The position numbers and the translations under genes were made by a program. Under the pieces are notes generated by a model. The model ran no database searches, was not told the origin of the DNA, and saw nothing but the letters and a program-made list of their open reading frames with translations. 64,000 nucleotides of DNA, taken from positions 18,877 through 82,876 of the forward strand of contig JAIVJS010000012.1 of NCBI GenBank assembly GCA_020199905.1, read 5' to 3'. This stretch comes from Acidobacteriota bacterium. Its GTDB lineage: Bacteria; Acidobacteriota; Thermoanaerobaculia; UBA5066; Gp7-AA6. Shown here in pieces: positions 1 to 7,937 of the stretch. Positions within the stretch are counted from its first letter, which is position 1. Each line of letters opens with the position of its first letter.

Positions 1-110
1 GGGAGAAGGAGATGCCCCAGGCAATCGGGGTGTCGCTGGCGATGGCCCGCGCATCGCCGGTCCCCTTCCGGGTTGGAAAGAACACCGCGGCGGGATGGGT
101 TGTGACCTCC

Positions 111-896
111 ATGGGATCGCGGCGGACCTGGATACAAAAGAGCGCTCGATGGGCGGTCCTCGCGGCCGTTATTGCAGCCATCGCCGCGCCTTCGGCCGGG
201 GCTGCGACGGCGGAGCCGCGGCCGATGGATCGCGTCGGCGGAGACCCCGGTCGCGTGCGGGTCACAACGGACCGCGAAGCGGTGGCTCGCTGCACGCTCG
301 TCGGAGCAGGCCGGCGCCGGACGGACCGCAGCCTGGACGAGCTCCTGCGCGAAGCCGCGGAACAGGGAGCGGACGTGGTTCTCCTGCGCGCGCTTTCAGA
401 CAGCGCGATCGAAGGGGACTCCTATCGCTGCGGCACGCCCGCGTTCTCTCCGGCTGCGCCTGCAGGTGAGCCGCGGCCGACCGCTCCCTCATCCCCATCC
501 CCCGCGCCCGTCGCCGTTCCGGATCCGCGAAGCGCGGCCGTCCCGCCGAGGCGAGCGCCGCCCTCGCCCGCGCCCGCCGCGGAGCCCGGCGCTCTCCCGC
601 AACAGCGTCCGGCCGATCCCGCGCCGCCGGAAAGCGAGCGGCAGCGGCGGGCGCGCGCCGAGCTCGACATCCTCAAAGCCGCGGTCCGCGTCGTCGAAGA
701 CCGGTCCCTGATCGCCGGCTGCGAAAAGCGCGGAGAGAGCTCCTCCGAGGACGCGTCCGGGTGGGAGGACGCGTTCCGAGCCGGCGCCGTCGCCGTCAGC
801 GCAAACCTGGTGCTCGTCCGCCGCGCGACCGGAGTTCCGGCCACCGCGGAATACTTCCGCTGCGGTCTTCCAGAGCGTCCGGCACGGAAACGCTGA
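111..896 (+). CDS. Secreted protein with a duplicated DUF4156-like domain
   Basis: A 261-residue product if translation starts at the ATG before MGSRRTW; this start places a hydrophobic segment ending in PSAGA as a signal peptide, so the protein should be exported. Two similar blocks lie at about residues 48-108 and 191-255. Each has a first Cys, a stretch ending in a valine/leucine-rich strand (DVVLLR, NLVLVR), and a second Cys about 46 residues later in a YRCG or FRCG context (C61/C107, C204/C251). This pattern resembles small DUF4156-type lipoproteins, which is a resemblance and not a firm assignment. The blocks are joined by a proline/alanine-rich linker. A longer frame opens at position 12 behind a purine-rich stretch but would bury the signal peptide. 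Function unknown. Confidence 0.6.
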   Translation: MGSRRTWIQKSARWAVLAAVIAAIAAPSAGAATAEPRPMDRVGGDPGRVRVTTDREAVARCTLVGAGRRRTDRSLDELLREAAEQGADVVLLRALSDSAIEGDSYRCGTPAFSPAAPAGEPRPTAPSSPSPAPVAVPDPRSAAVPPRRAPPSPAPAAEPGALPQQRPADPAPPESERQRRARAELDILKAAVRVVEDRSLIAGCEKRGESSSEDASGWEDAFRAGAVAVSANLVLVRRATGVPATAEYFRCGLPERPARKR

Positions 897-934
897 GCGG
901 CTCGCGGGCGGCGCGGCCTGGCGGATCAGGGCCT

Positions 935-1150
935 TCAGGCCGGGCGAAGGGCGCTCGGCCGCAGAAGGCTCCGCACGAGACCGACGAACGTCAGCCCCAC
1001 GCGGCGAGGGCCACGAACACGAGGGTTCTCGGGATCCACACGAGAAACGGCGCTCCCGCGACAGACGCGAGGGCGGTACGTGCAGACCGTGTACATGCCG
1101 AGCGGGAAGACGGCGCCCCAGTCGAGCGTGAATGGCTCGATCGCGGAAGC
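935..1150 (-). pseudogene. Frameshifted remnant of a TDT/SLAC1 (TehA-type) transporter, C-terminal end
   Basis: Read on the minus strand, one frame gives LDWGAVFPLGMYTVCTY (about 1085-1130). The next frame gives APFLVWIPRTLVFVALAAW (about 1005-1070). The first frame then resumes with LTFVGLVRSLLR and stops at 935. Joined, these match the end of the tellurite-resistance/C4-dicarboxylate (TDT) transporter family, whose last helices carry a VFPLGMYT motif. At least two frame changes are needed, and no recognisable N-terminal helices are found upstream to 1380, so this is a decayed fragment. The rest of the 897-1380 gap holds nothing else I can identify apart from the leader of the next gene. Confidence 0.7.
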
Positions 1151-1380
1151 GGATGAAATCCACGCCCGCGAGGTCGACGTGCTGGAACGGGAAACGCAAG
1201 CGGGGTTCAGCGGGAGTCCGCAGTAGATCGAGATCGCGGAGGCGTCTGCTCGCGCGCGCTCGCACGAGCCCTTCCCTTTCCGTAAACTTCCCGAGACCCA
1301 CCAGGAAACGGGGACCCTCGCGCCTCGCATGCTCCCTCCCGGGCTCCGGTGCTACGATCCGGCGAGACAGCGAGGGACCT

Positions 1381-4176
1381 ATGAATATTCGTCGCGCGTC
1401 CGCTCTGGCGTGGCTGATCCTGTGCGGTTCCGGAGTTCTTCTCGCTCAAACCACGGGCTCCCTCGCCGGCCGCGCACTGGACGAGTCCGGAGGAGTGCTC
1501 CCGGGCGTCACCGTCGAAGCGAAGAGCCCGGCGCTCCAGGGGACCCGCACCGCCGTGACGGACAGGTCCGGGCGTTACCGATTGACCGTCCTTCCGCCGG
1601 GTCTGTACCTGGTCGTTTTCAAGCTCCCGGGCTTCGCGCCCGAGACGAAGTCCGGCGTGACGGTCAGCCTCGGGAACGAGACGTCTTTGGACGCGCTGCT
1701 GCGGCCTTCTGCGACCGCGGAGGTGCTCGTCACCGGCGAGGCGCCGGTCGTGGACACGAGCTCGACGAGCCTCGGAACGAACCTGACATCCCGGGCCGTC
1801 GAAACGCTGCCGACCGGCCGGAATTATTCGTCGGTGGTGCAAGTCGTCCCGGGAACGTCGTCGGACGCCGATCCGAAGAACCAGCAGCAGTCGACGATCA
1901 CCGTGTATGGGTCCTCCGGGGCCGAGAACGCGTTCTACATCGACGGCGTCAACACGACGGGAGTCGAGTACGGGTTCCAGGGCAAGGAGCTCAATTACGA
2001 GTTCATCCAGGAGATCAACGTCAAGACGGGCGGCTACGAAGCCGAATTCGGCCGCTCGACCGGCGCCATCATCAACGTCATCACGAAGTCCGGGAGCAAC
2101 GAGCTTCATGGTGACGCGTTCGGCTACCTCGACGTCAACGGGCTGCGCGCCTCGGCGAGACCGGTCGTCTCGACCGGAGGCACCGTCACCGGGTTTCGCA
2201 AGGAAGACTACGGCGCGGACCTCGGCGGCTTCTTCTGGAGGGACCGCATCTGGTTCTTCGGCGCATACGACCGCGTGCACAACACGACGGACAACGTGTT
2301 CGGAGATCTCCCGAGCCGCTCCACGAGCACCCGGAATCTCGGGTCCGGCAAGCTCACGTTCCGGCTCTCCGACAGTCACTCGGTCGTCCTGTCGGCTTTC
2401 CAGGATCCTTCGACCGACTCGGGCGCGATCAACGACGCCAGCCACTCTTTGAACGGCGATCCCCTGACCTACGAGGGACGGCAGGACCTCGGAGGCCGCG
2501 ACTACGCCTTCCGCTACGACGGAGTCTTCGGGGAGCGCCTGACGGCGGCGGCGCAGGCGTCGCGTCACCAGGAGCGTAACAACGTCGGCCCGGCGACTGC
2601 CGCGGGCGACGCCATCCAGTTCCAGGATGCCGGCAACGACTTCTTCCAGACCGGCGGCTTCGGCCTGATCCAGGCGAAGAACTTCAAGCGGACGGCGGTT
2701 GGCGGGTCTCTCTCCCCCTACTTCGGCAGCCACACGATCAAGTTCGGAATCGAGTACGAGAAGGACGAGGCCGAGGTCGTCAAACGCAATTCCGGAGGCC
2801 AGCTCGTCACCGTGTTCGCGAATCCCGTGAACGCGGCGCGGCCGATCTACCAGCATTCCTACTGGACGACCCCGGACGCAACCCTGGACAACGCCCCGAT
2901 CTCACAACTGAACGCGTCCCCCGCCCACAAGAACACGACTCTCTTCCTGCAGGACCGGTGGGCGGCGATGAGCAACCTCACGGTCAACGCGGGCGTGCGG
3001 TGGGACCGCCAGCAGATCATCGACGCGTCGGGAACGAAGCAGGTCGACCTGAAACACGACTGGGCGCCGCGCCTGGGAGTGATCTGGGACCCGACGAAGG
3101 ACCACCGCACGAAGGTCTTCGGGTCGTACGGACGGTTCTACGAAGAGATCCCGATGGACCTCGTCATCCGCTCCTTCTCCTACGAGCGGCAGCCGCGGAT
3201 CATCAACTACGACCGGACCGACTTTCACCCGAACGCCGGCGCGCAGTCCGACTTCGGCACTCCGTCCGCAATCCTGGGCGGCTTCACGGAGCCCTCGGAT
3301 CCCAACATCCACGGCCAGTACCTGACCGAGGCGATCGTCGGCGCCGAGCGGGAGGTGATGCCGGACGTCGCCGTCGGGATCAAGGGCATCTACCGCGACT
3401 ACGGAAACGTGATCGAAGACTTCCTCTGCCAGGACGACGGGACGTACTGCATCGGGAACCCGGGCAAAGGGATCATGCGCCAGGTCTTCGGGCTCGACTA
3501 CACGACGCTCTACGACGCGCCGCGGCCCGTGCGGATCTATCGCGGCGTGCAGCTCGACGTGACGAAGCGGTTCTCGAACAACTGGCAGGCGATCGCGTCG
3601 TACATCTACTCGAAGATCGGGGGCAACTACGACGGCGAGTACTCACCGTTCACGCAGACCACGATCAACGATCCCAACATCTCCGCCGCCTACGACTACT
3701 ACGATTTCTTCACCGACGGGCGCGATTTGTCCCGCGTGACCAACCGGGGACCGCTCTCGAACGACCGAAGGCATCAGTTCAAGGTCTCGGGCGTCTTCCT
3801 CACGCCCTGGAAGCTCTCGGTCGGGCTCGCAGCCTACTACCGCACGGGAACCCCGCTGACGCGCTACGGGTACTCGGACGCCTATGGACGCTACGAGTTC
3901 TTCCTGACGGAGCGAGGAGCGGAGGGCCGCAATCCCGACAACTACGAGGCCGACGTTCATCTCGGGTATCCCCTCGCGTTCGGCCCGGTCTCGGTCAACG
4001 TCCTGGTGGACGTGTTCAACATCCTGAACGCGCAGCGGCCGATCCTGCTCGACGAGCGCTGGGGCTTCCAGGAAGCGGACAACGCCTCCCCGACGCCGGT
4101 GAACCCGAACTACAAGAAGCCGATTCTTCGCACTCCGCCGACTTCGGCTCGGCTGGGGCTGCGCGTCAGCTTCTGA
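1381..4176 (+). CDS. Oar-like TonB-dependent receptor with N-terminal carboxypeptidase-regulatory-like domain
   Basis: Predicted outer-membrane beta-barrel receptor of 931 residues. The ATG at 1381 follows a purine-rich GCGAGGGA and starts a signal peptide ending LLAQ; an upstream in-frame ATG at 1132 would give an implausible Arg-rich leader. After the signal peptide comes a CnaB/carboxypeptidase-like domain (TTGSLAGRALDESGGVLPGVTVE to about residue 95). A plug domain follows with the typical YIDGVNTTGVEYGFQG and VITKSGSNELHGDAFGY segments, and then a long barrel ending in LRVSF, an aromatic C-terminus usual for outer-membrane proteins. The family imports or binds large ligands using TonB; the substrate cannot be told from sequence. 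It stands alone on this strand, with no GWxTD partner beside it, unlike the two paralogues near 50-58 kb. Confidence 0.9.
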   Translation: MNIRRASALAWLILCGSGVLLAQTTGSLAGRALDESGGVLPGVTVEAKSPALQGTRTAVTDRSGRYRLTVLPPGLYLVVFKLPGFAPETKSGVTVSLGNETSLDALLRPSATAEVLVTGEAPVVDTSSTSLGTNLTSRAVETLPTGRNYSSVVQVVPGTSSDADPKNQQQSTITVYGSSGAENAFYIDGVNTTGVEYGFQGKELNYEFIQEINVKTGGYEAEFGRSTGAIINVITKSGSNELHGDAFGYLDVNGLRASARPVVSTGGTVTGFRKEDYGADLGGFFWRDRIWFFGAYDRVHNTTDNVFGDLPSRSTSTRNLGSGKLTFRLSDSHSVVLSAFQDPSTDSGAINDASHSLNGDPLTYEGRQDLGGRDYAFRYDGVFGERLTAAAQASRHQERNNVGPATAAGDAIQFQDAGNDFFQTGGFGLIQAKNFKRTAVGGSLSPYFGSHTIKFGIEYEKDEAEVVKRNSGGQLVTVFANPVNAARPIYQHSYWTTPDATLDNAPISQLNASPAHKNTTLFLQDRWAAMSNLTVNAGVRWDRQQIIDASGTKQVDLKHDWAPRLGVIWDPTKDHRTKVFGSYGRFYEEIPMDLVIRSFSYERQPRIINYDRTDFHPNAGAQSDFGTPSAILGGFTEPSDPNIHGQYLTEAIVGAEREVMPDVAVGIKGIYRDYGNVIEDFLCQDDGTYCIGNPGKGIMRQVFGLDYTTLYDAPRPVRIYRGVQLDVTKRFSNNWQAIASYIYSKIGGNYDGEYSPFTQTTINDPNISAAYDYYDFFTDGRDLSRVTNRGPLSNDRRHQFKVSGVFLTPWKLSVGLAAYYRTGTPLTRYGYSDAYGRYEFFLTERGAEGRNPDNYEADVHLGYPLAFGPVSVNVLVDVFNILNAQRPILLDERWGFQEADNASPTPVNPNYKKPILRTPPTSARLGLRVSF

Positions 4177-4220
4177 GTCGAGTCCGCCGGATCTCCTGAT
4201 CCCGGCGCGAGGAGAGAAGT

Positions 4221-4318
4221 TGGCGGAAGCGTGTGGGAATCGAACCCACCCATCCCGGCAGAGCCGCGACGCCGACGGATTTGAAGTCCGCGAGGACCAC
4301 CAGGCCCCATGCGCTTCC
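4221..4318 (-). tRNA. selC: Selenocysteine tRNA, anticodon UCA
   Basis: The minus-strand sequence folds as a 98-nt tRNA including an encoded CCA end. It begins GGAAGCGC and ends ACGCUUCC-GCCA. It has a 6-bp D stem (GGGGCC/GGUCCU) and an anticodon loop CUUCAAA carrying UCA. A long variable arm (CGGC/GCCG stem) and a T arm GUGGG-UUCGAUU-CCCAC follow. These features match bacterial tRNA-Sec, including the 5' GGAAG and 3' CUUCCGCCA shared with E. coli selC. Position 8 of the acceptor stem looks like a C-A mismatch. Its presence implies that the genome encodes selA/selB/selD and selenoproteins, none of which I see in this window. Confidence 0.95.
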
Positions 4319-4412
4319 GCGGCGGATTATGCCGCTTTTACCGAGGCGCCCGGCTACCGTTCGATGCTTCCGGTGGCGGGTCACAGAGGGTTCTAGAGAT
4401 CCGGATCAGAAT

Positions 4413-4489
4413 TGGTGGAGCTGAACGGGATCGAACCGTCGACCTCCTGAATGCCATTCAGGCGCTCTCCCAAACTGAGCTACAGCCCC
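4413..4489 (-). tRNA. tRNA-Ala, anticodon GGC
   Basis: A 77-nt minus-strand cloverleaf with encoded CCA. The acceptor stem is GGGGCUG/CAGCUCC with one G-U pair, the D arm reads GCUCAGUUUGGGAGAGC, the anticodon arm is CUGAAUGGCAUUCAG with GGC at the centre, and the T arm holds GGUUCGAUCC. It lies 94 bp upstream of selC in the direction of transcription and may share its transcript. The 312 bp from 4490 to 4801 contain no other gene; only the hairpin at 4756-4789 stands out. Confidence 0.95.
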
Positions 4490-4755
4490 ACGAACCGGCA
4501 GGAGGGCGCGAAGAATACCATGCGATCCCGTTCCGCGCCGGGAGGACCGAGCTCTGGACCTCGGGGCGTTGGTCTCCCGGCCTTCTCATGCAGCGGGACC
4601 ACGATTCGAGCCGGGGTGTCCGGGTGAAACTGCACGAGGCAATCCACCGTCCGTCCAGGCGTCGTCGAGCCGGGCCAGAAACCTCGACGTCGCGGAAGGC
4701 GAGGGCACGGCGCCTGGATTTCGTCCCGAAGCGACGCGGTGGCTGGCGGATGAAA

Positions 4756-4789
4756 CCCCGGGACGGGCGAGTCCCAGCCCGTCCCGGGG
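4756..4789 (-). terminator. Strong hairpin downstream of the lipoprotein gene, probable terminator
   Basis: A perfect 12-bp inverted repeat (CCCCGGGACGGG, 10-nt loop, CCCGTCCCGGGG) begins 12 bp past the stop of the minus-strand gene at 4802. On that strand the stem is followed only by TTTCATC, so the U-tract is weak. Confidence 0.6.
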
Positions 4790-4801
4790 GAAGGCGTCCT
4801 C

Positions 4802-5272
4802 TTACTTCACCGTGAAGGTCTTCGATGGCCCGGGCTTTCCGTCCACCGTCACGTCGACCTTGTAGCTTCCCTTCGGCCAGCCGTTGGGCTTCTGGATCGA
4901 AAACTCCGTCACCGCGGGGCCGGTGGGCGCGATCGTCCTCGAGTCTTCCTTGACCGTCTGGCCGTCCCCGAAGGTCCACTTGACCGCGATGGTGGCCGAG
5001 GGAGCGGAGCCGTTCGTAGAAACTACGGCGAAGATCGTGTCCCTGGGCGCGAACGTGTCGGTCGGATTCTGGATCTTCTTGTCCGCACCGACCGTCTTGC
5101 CGAGCGAGACGTCCGTCACCGTGAGGCCGGCGACCGAAACCGCCGTCGGAGCCGCCGCGGGCTCGACTGCGGCGGGGGTTGCGGCCGGCGCTTCCGTCTT
5201 CTTGCAGGCGGACAGCGCGAAGACCGATGTCAGAACGGCCGCGGTGAGGGCGGCGCGAGTGCGTGTCGTCAT
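4802..5272 (-). CDS. Small lipoprotein with Ig-like beta domain
   Basis: A 156-residue lipoprotein. The signal peptide ends in the lipobox LSAC, with the acylated Cys followed by KKTE, so it should be membrane anchored. An Ala/Pro/Thr-rich tether follows, then a beta-rich domain (about residues 45-156) with alternating strands such as TIAVKWTFGDGQTVKEDSRT and GSYKVDVTVDGKPG, an immunoglobulin/PKD-like layout that ends at the C-terminus. It is the last of a run of small minus-strand genes (6756 to 4802). No enzymatic motif is visible. A role as a periplasmic binding or chaperone-like domain is possible but unproven. Confidence 0.8.
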   Translation of the reverse strand: MTTRTRAALTAAVLTSVFALSACKKTEAPAATPAAVEPAAAPTAVSVAGLTVTDVSLGKTVGADKKIQNPTDTFAPRDTIFAVVSTNGSAPSATIAVKWTFGDGQTVKEDSRTIAPTGPAVTEFSIQKPNGWPKGSYKVDVTVDGKPGPSKTFTVK

Positions 5273-5306
5273 CTGTTCTCCTTCTGCCTGTAATCGGCGG
5301 CGGCGG

Positions 5307-5573
5307 TCATTCGGGAATCCGGAGCTTCCAGCCCGGCTGGATCATGTCCGGATTCTTGACGATGTCCTTGTTCGCTTCGAAGATTCGTTTCCACGAGTTT
5401 GCGTCGCCATAAAACCGCTTGGAGATCTTCGAGAGGCTGTCTCCCCCCTGGACGACGTACGTCCGGGACGTTCCAGAGCCTTTTTCCGCCGAGGCGCCCG
5501 AGGGCGAAGCCGCGGTCGACGAGCTTTCCGAGACGACGTCCGAGAAATCCGGTTTGTTGGGGTCATCTGCCAT
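5307..5573 (-). CDS. LysM-domain protein
   Basis: An 88-residue protein with a disordered, Ser/Ala-rich N-terminal half and a single LysM domain at about residues 38-87. The domain starts TYVVQGGDSLSKISKRFYG and closes with NPDMIQPGWKLRIPE, close to the C-terminal LysM of the YgaU/LysM-BON type. LysM binds peptidoglycan glycan strands. No signal peptide is visible, so it may act in the cytoplasm, as YgaU does, or be exported by another route. It lies between the lipoprotein gene and a GlsB-like gene on the same strand, suggesting an envelope-stress set. Confidence 0.85.
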   Translation of the reverse strand: MADDPNKPDFSDVVSESSSTAASPSGASAEKGSGTSRTYVVQGGDSLSKISKRFYGDANSWKRIFEANKDIVKNPDMIQPGWKLRIPE

Positions 5574-5620
5574 GCCATCCTCCTTTTTCTATCCGAACCA
5601 GAATCGTGTGAATGTCTCGC

Positions 5621-5869
5621 TCACGCCGGCCGTGCCACGACCTTGCGGTAAATCCACGTGACGACGATCGCGCCGATGACCGCCACGATGATCGTGTAGA
5701 TCAGTCCGCCCTCCGCCTTGAAACCGAGGAGGCTCATCAGGAAGCCACCCGCCAGCGCTCCCACCAGGCCGAGGATGATGTCCATCAGAGCTCCGCCCCC
5801 GCCCCCCATGATCCTGCCCGTGAGCCATCCCGCGATGAGACCGACGATCAGCCACCAGACGATTCCCAT
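5621..5869 (-). CDS. GlsB/YeaQ/YmgE-family small membrane protein
   Basis: An 82-residue hydrophobic protein with three predicted transmembrane helices. It begins MGIVWWLIVGLIAGWLTG, has a glycine run (MGGGGGALMD) in the first loop, and a third segment near GLIYTIIVAVIGAIVVTWIY. This is the transglycosylase-associated (GlsB/YeaQ/YmgE) layout, linked to general stress responses in other bacteria, with no known enzymatic activity. Its start lies 3 bp downstream of the stop of the gene at 5873, so the two are probably co-transcribed. Confidence 0.9.
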   Translation of the reverse strand: MGIVWWLIVGLIAGWLTGRIMGGGGGALMDIILGLVGALAGGFLMSLLGFKAEGGLIYTIIVAVIGAIVVTWIYRKVVARPA

Positions 5870-5872
5870 GGC

Positions 5873-6388
5873 TCATCTCCTCGCCGCGGAGATCCTGGAC
5901 ATCAGAAATGCCAGCGCCCCGGCCCCGATCGCTTTGACGAGCGTCGGGTGTTGCGCGTAGAAACCCGCGGCCTGGTCCATGATCGACGGGTTTTTCTTGG
6001 CCGCCTGCTGCGCGATCGTCTGGACCGCCTCCGGGCTGACCTGTTGAGCCTGCTGCGGCGTCAGTCCGCCGCCCGCGAGCGCTCCGGCAACGCCTCCGAG
6101 CCCGAGCGAGCCCAGAATCTGCGCCGCGGCGCCGGGGCCGAGCGCTCCGAGCAGCTGATTGAGCAGGCCCGCCTTCTGATCCGGGTTCGACTTGCCGTAG
6201 AGACCGGACACCATCTGGTCGAACGGCGGCGTCTGATCGGACTTGAAGGCGTGGCCGAGCGCGTCCGCCAGGGTTCCCTGAGGAACAGCGGTCGCCACTT
6301 GATCGTAGGTCGAATCCACTTCCGAGGCAGGCACGTTGCCGCTGGCGAACTTCCCGACGAGATCTCCGAGGTTGTCCAAGAGAGCCAT
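5873..6388 (-). CDS. Hypothetical protein with Gly/Ala-rich core
   Basis: A 171-residue protein that I do not assign to a named family with confidence. It begins MALLDNLGDLVGKFASG, a start seen in YidB/DUF937-type proteins. Its middle is rich in Gly, Ala and Leu (LLNQLLGALGPGAAAQILGS) and may form repeated short helices. The C-terminus has one hydrophobic stretch (KAIGAGALAFLMSRI) that could be a membrane anchor. It is the upstream partner of the GlsB-like gene (3-bp gap) and follows a GAAGGAGGATGAG ribosome-binding site. A structural or stress role is plausible from context only. Confidence 0.7.
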   Translation of the reverse strand: MALLDNLGDLVGKFASGNVPASEVDSTYDQVATAVPQGTLADALGHAFKSDQTPPFDQMVSGLYGKSNPDQKAGLLNQLLGALGPGAAAQILGSLGLGGVAGALAGGGLTPQQAQQVSPEAVQTIAQQAAKKNPSIMDQAAGFYAQHPTLVKAIGAGALAFLMSRISAARR

Positions 6389-6531
6389 CTCATCCTCCTT
6401 CCTTCCGTCACGGGCGTCGAGCGAGACCCGTCTTCACGACGCATCTGTCCCGCCACGTTTATCACGTCCCGAGCGAACCGGAGGCGGGGAAAAGCCCTTG
6501 GGTGCCCCCCCGGACGAAACCGAGCGATTCC

Positions 6532-6756
6532 CTAGCCCGCGGCGGCCGGGACCATCCGTTTCTGCAGGAGATCGGAGAGCTGCAGGCGCTCCTGCGCTGT
6601 GCAATTCGGACAGACGTTGAACTGGTAGGCGTCGTAGATGTGGTCGTTCCCGCACAGAACGGCCCGTGCCATCGAGATCGCGACCGCCGACTGGCCCGAG
6701 AGAAGCTCACCGGGAACTCGCTTCGTAAAAAACGGAGTCAGTTCTTGCAATCTCAT
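6532..6756 (-). CDS. Small CxxC protein of unknown function
   Basis: A 74-residue product starting MRLQELTPFFTKRVPGE. The ATG at 6756 is chosen because GGGAGGGGA sits six bases before it; longer in-frame starts lack this. It ends in ALLQKR-type helix sequence and AAAG, after a single CPNC motif (residues 54-57) in the context YQFNVCPNCTAQERLQL. One CxxC pair could bind half a zinc site and dimerise, or be redox active. No family is recognised. It is the most upstream of the small minus-strand genes and is divergent from the GlcG-like gene at 7013. Confidence 0.6.
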   Translation of the reverse strand: MRLQELTPFFTKRVPGELLSGQSAVAISMARAVLCGNDHIYDAYQFNVCPNCTAQERLQLSDLLQKRMVPAAAG

Positions 6757-7012
6757 GGAAGTCCCCTCCCGAGGACTGGGCCCGGTTCTGCCAGAAACGG
6801 GCCAACTCGCCGCCTCGTCGCGGGACCCGGCGGGACTCCTCGCCCCGGCGTCCGTAACCGGCGGAAAAGGCGGCATTTCCAGTCGCGCCCCTCCCCGTGT
6901 ACATCTCCGGGCGGCAACGGGTTTGCACCGGTGCGGCAGAGACCTCGCCCGCCTTATTCCGGCCGGCGGGATCTGGCGACGAGGAGAACGAATCCAAAAC
7001 AGGGGGAGTCCC

Positions 7013-7813
7013 ATGATGAAGCGGGCCGGGCTTCTCGGTGCGGTGGCGGCGGCGGCGATCGCGGCCGGGGCGGGAATCGGGTGCAACCGCGGCGGAGTCC
7101 GAGACGAGACCCCGCCCGTGACGACGCGTGGCGTCGATGCCGGCGCGGGAAAATCCGGCGGGCGCTGTCCGGGCCTTCCGTCCGCCGAGGACCTCAGGCG
7201 GCTGCTGAAGCAGGCGCCGTCGCTCGTCGAGGCCGGCGGCCTCGCCCACGGCAGAAACATGTGGGCGGCCGTCGTGAACCGGGAGGGAGAGCTCTGCGTG
7301 ACCGTCGTCTCGACCGACGACCCGGCAGCGGCGTGGCCCGGCAGCCAGGCGATCGCGCGAGCGAAGGCCTACACCGCCAACGCCTTCAGCACCGACACCG
7401 TCCCTCTTTCGACGGCGCGGCTTTACACGTTGAGCCAGCCGGGACACTCGCTCTGGGGAGCGGGCGCCGCCAACGGGTTCAATCCGCTCTGCATGACGAC
7501 TCCGAAGGAACACGACAAGGCCGACGGCAAGCTGTGCGGCGGGACGATCGTGTTCGGCGGCGGGCTGCCGCTCTACAAGGGCCAGACGCGTATCGGCGGA
7601 CTCGGAGTCAGCGGCGACACCGCGTGCGCGGACCATGAGATCGCCAAGACCGTGCGAGACCGCGGCGGGATGAATCCACCTTCCGGCCCGGCGGCCGACG
7701 ACATCACCTACAGCGGCGTCGACGGCGCGTCGGTCTTCACGCATCCGCTCTGCGTCAACACGTGGCGCAACGGAAAGAAGATCGGAGAGGAGCCGCCGGC
7801 CGCCGGCTATTGA
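7013..7813 (+). CDS. GlcG/HbpS-like (DUF336) lipoprotein
   Basis: A 266-residue lipoprotein: the signal peptide ends GAGIGC with the acylation Cys at residue 24. From about residue 50 it matches the GlcG/HbpS (DUF336) fold: NMWAAVVNREGELCVTVVSTD, then a conserved ARAKAYTANAFS helix, and the GGLPLYKGQTRIGGLGVSGDTACADHEIAK ending that defines the family. HbpS-type proteins bind haem or other small ligands; GlcG is linked to glycolate use. Several Cys residues lie outside the core family pattern. A clear AGGGGGA ribosome-binding site precedes an ATGATG start. It stands alone, so the ligand cannot be inferred from neighbours. Confidence 0.85.
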   Translation: MMKRAGLLGAVAAAAIAAGAGIGCNRGGVRDETPPVTTRGVDAGAGKSGGRCPGLPSAEDLRRLLKQAPSLVEAGGLAHGRNMWAAVVNREGELCVTVVSTDDPAAAWPGSQAIARAKAYTANAFSTDTVPLSTARLYTLSQPGHSLWGAGAANGFNPLCMTTPKEHDKADGKLCGGTIVFGGGLPLYKGQTRIGGLGVSGDTACADHEIAKTVRDRGGMNPPSGPAADDITYSGVDGASVFTHPLCVNTWRNGKKIGEEPPAAGY

Positions 7814-7937
7814 CGGCCGGGGCTGCGCGCTCCCGTCGCCGCGGCGGAAAAAATCCGGATGAGCTTCGGCTCTGAATCGAGCGGCCTGCTCCCGCGGACG
7901 CGGGTTGTCGATGCGCCGGATAGAATCGGCGCACACC

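Noticed and set aside
1-112. A minus-strand frame starting at the ATG at 112 and running off the left edge, overlapping the start of the gene at 111.
   Set aside because: Only 37 residues are visible, with no family match and no ribosome-binding site. It would be head-to-head within one CCATGG site.
1132-1380. An upstream start for the first TonB-dependent receptor.
   Set aside because: It adds an Arg-rich leader and hides the signal peptide; the ATG at 1381 has a good ribosome-binding site and matches its relatives.
4490-4801. Open frames between the tRNAs and the lipoprotein gene.
   Set aside because: Arg-rich frames without start signals or family resemblance; only the hairpin is convincing.
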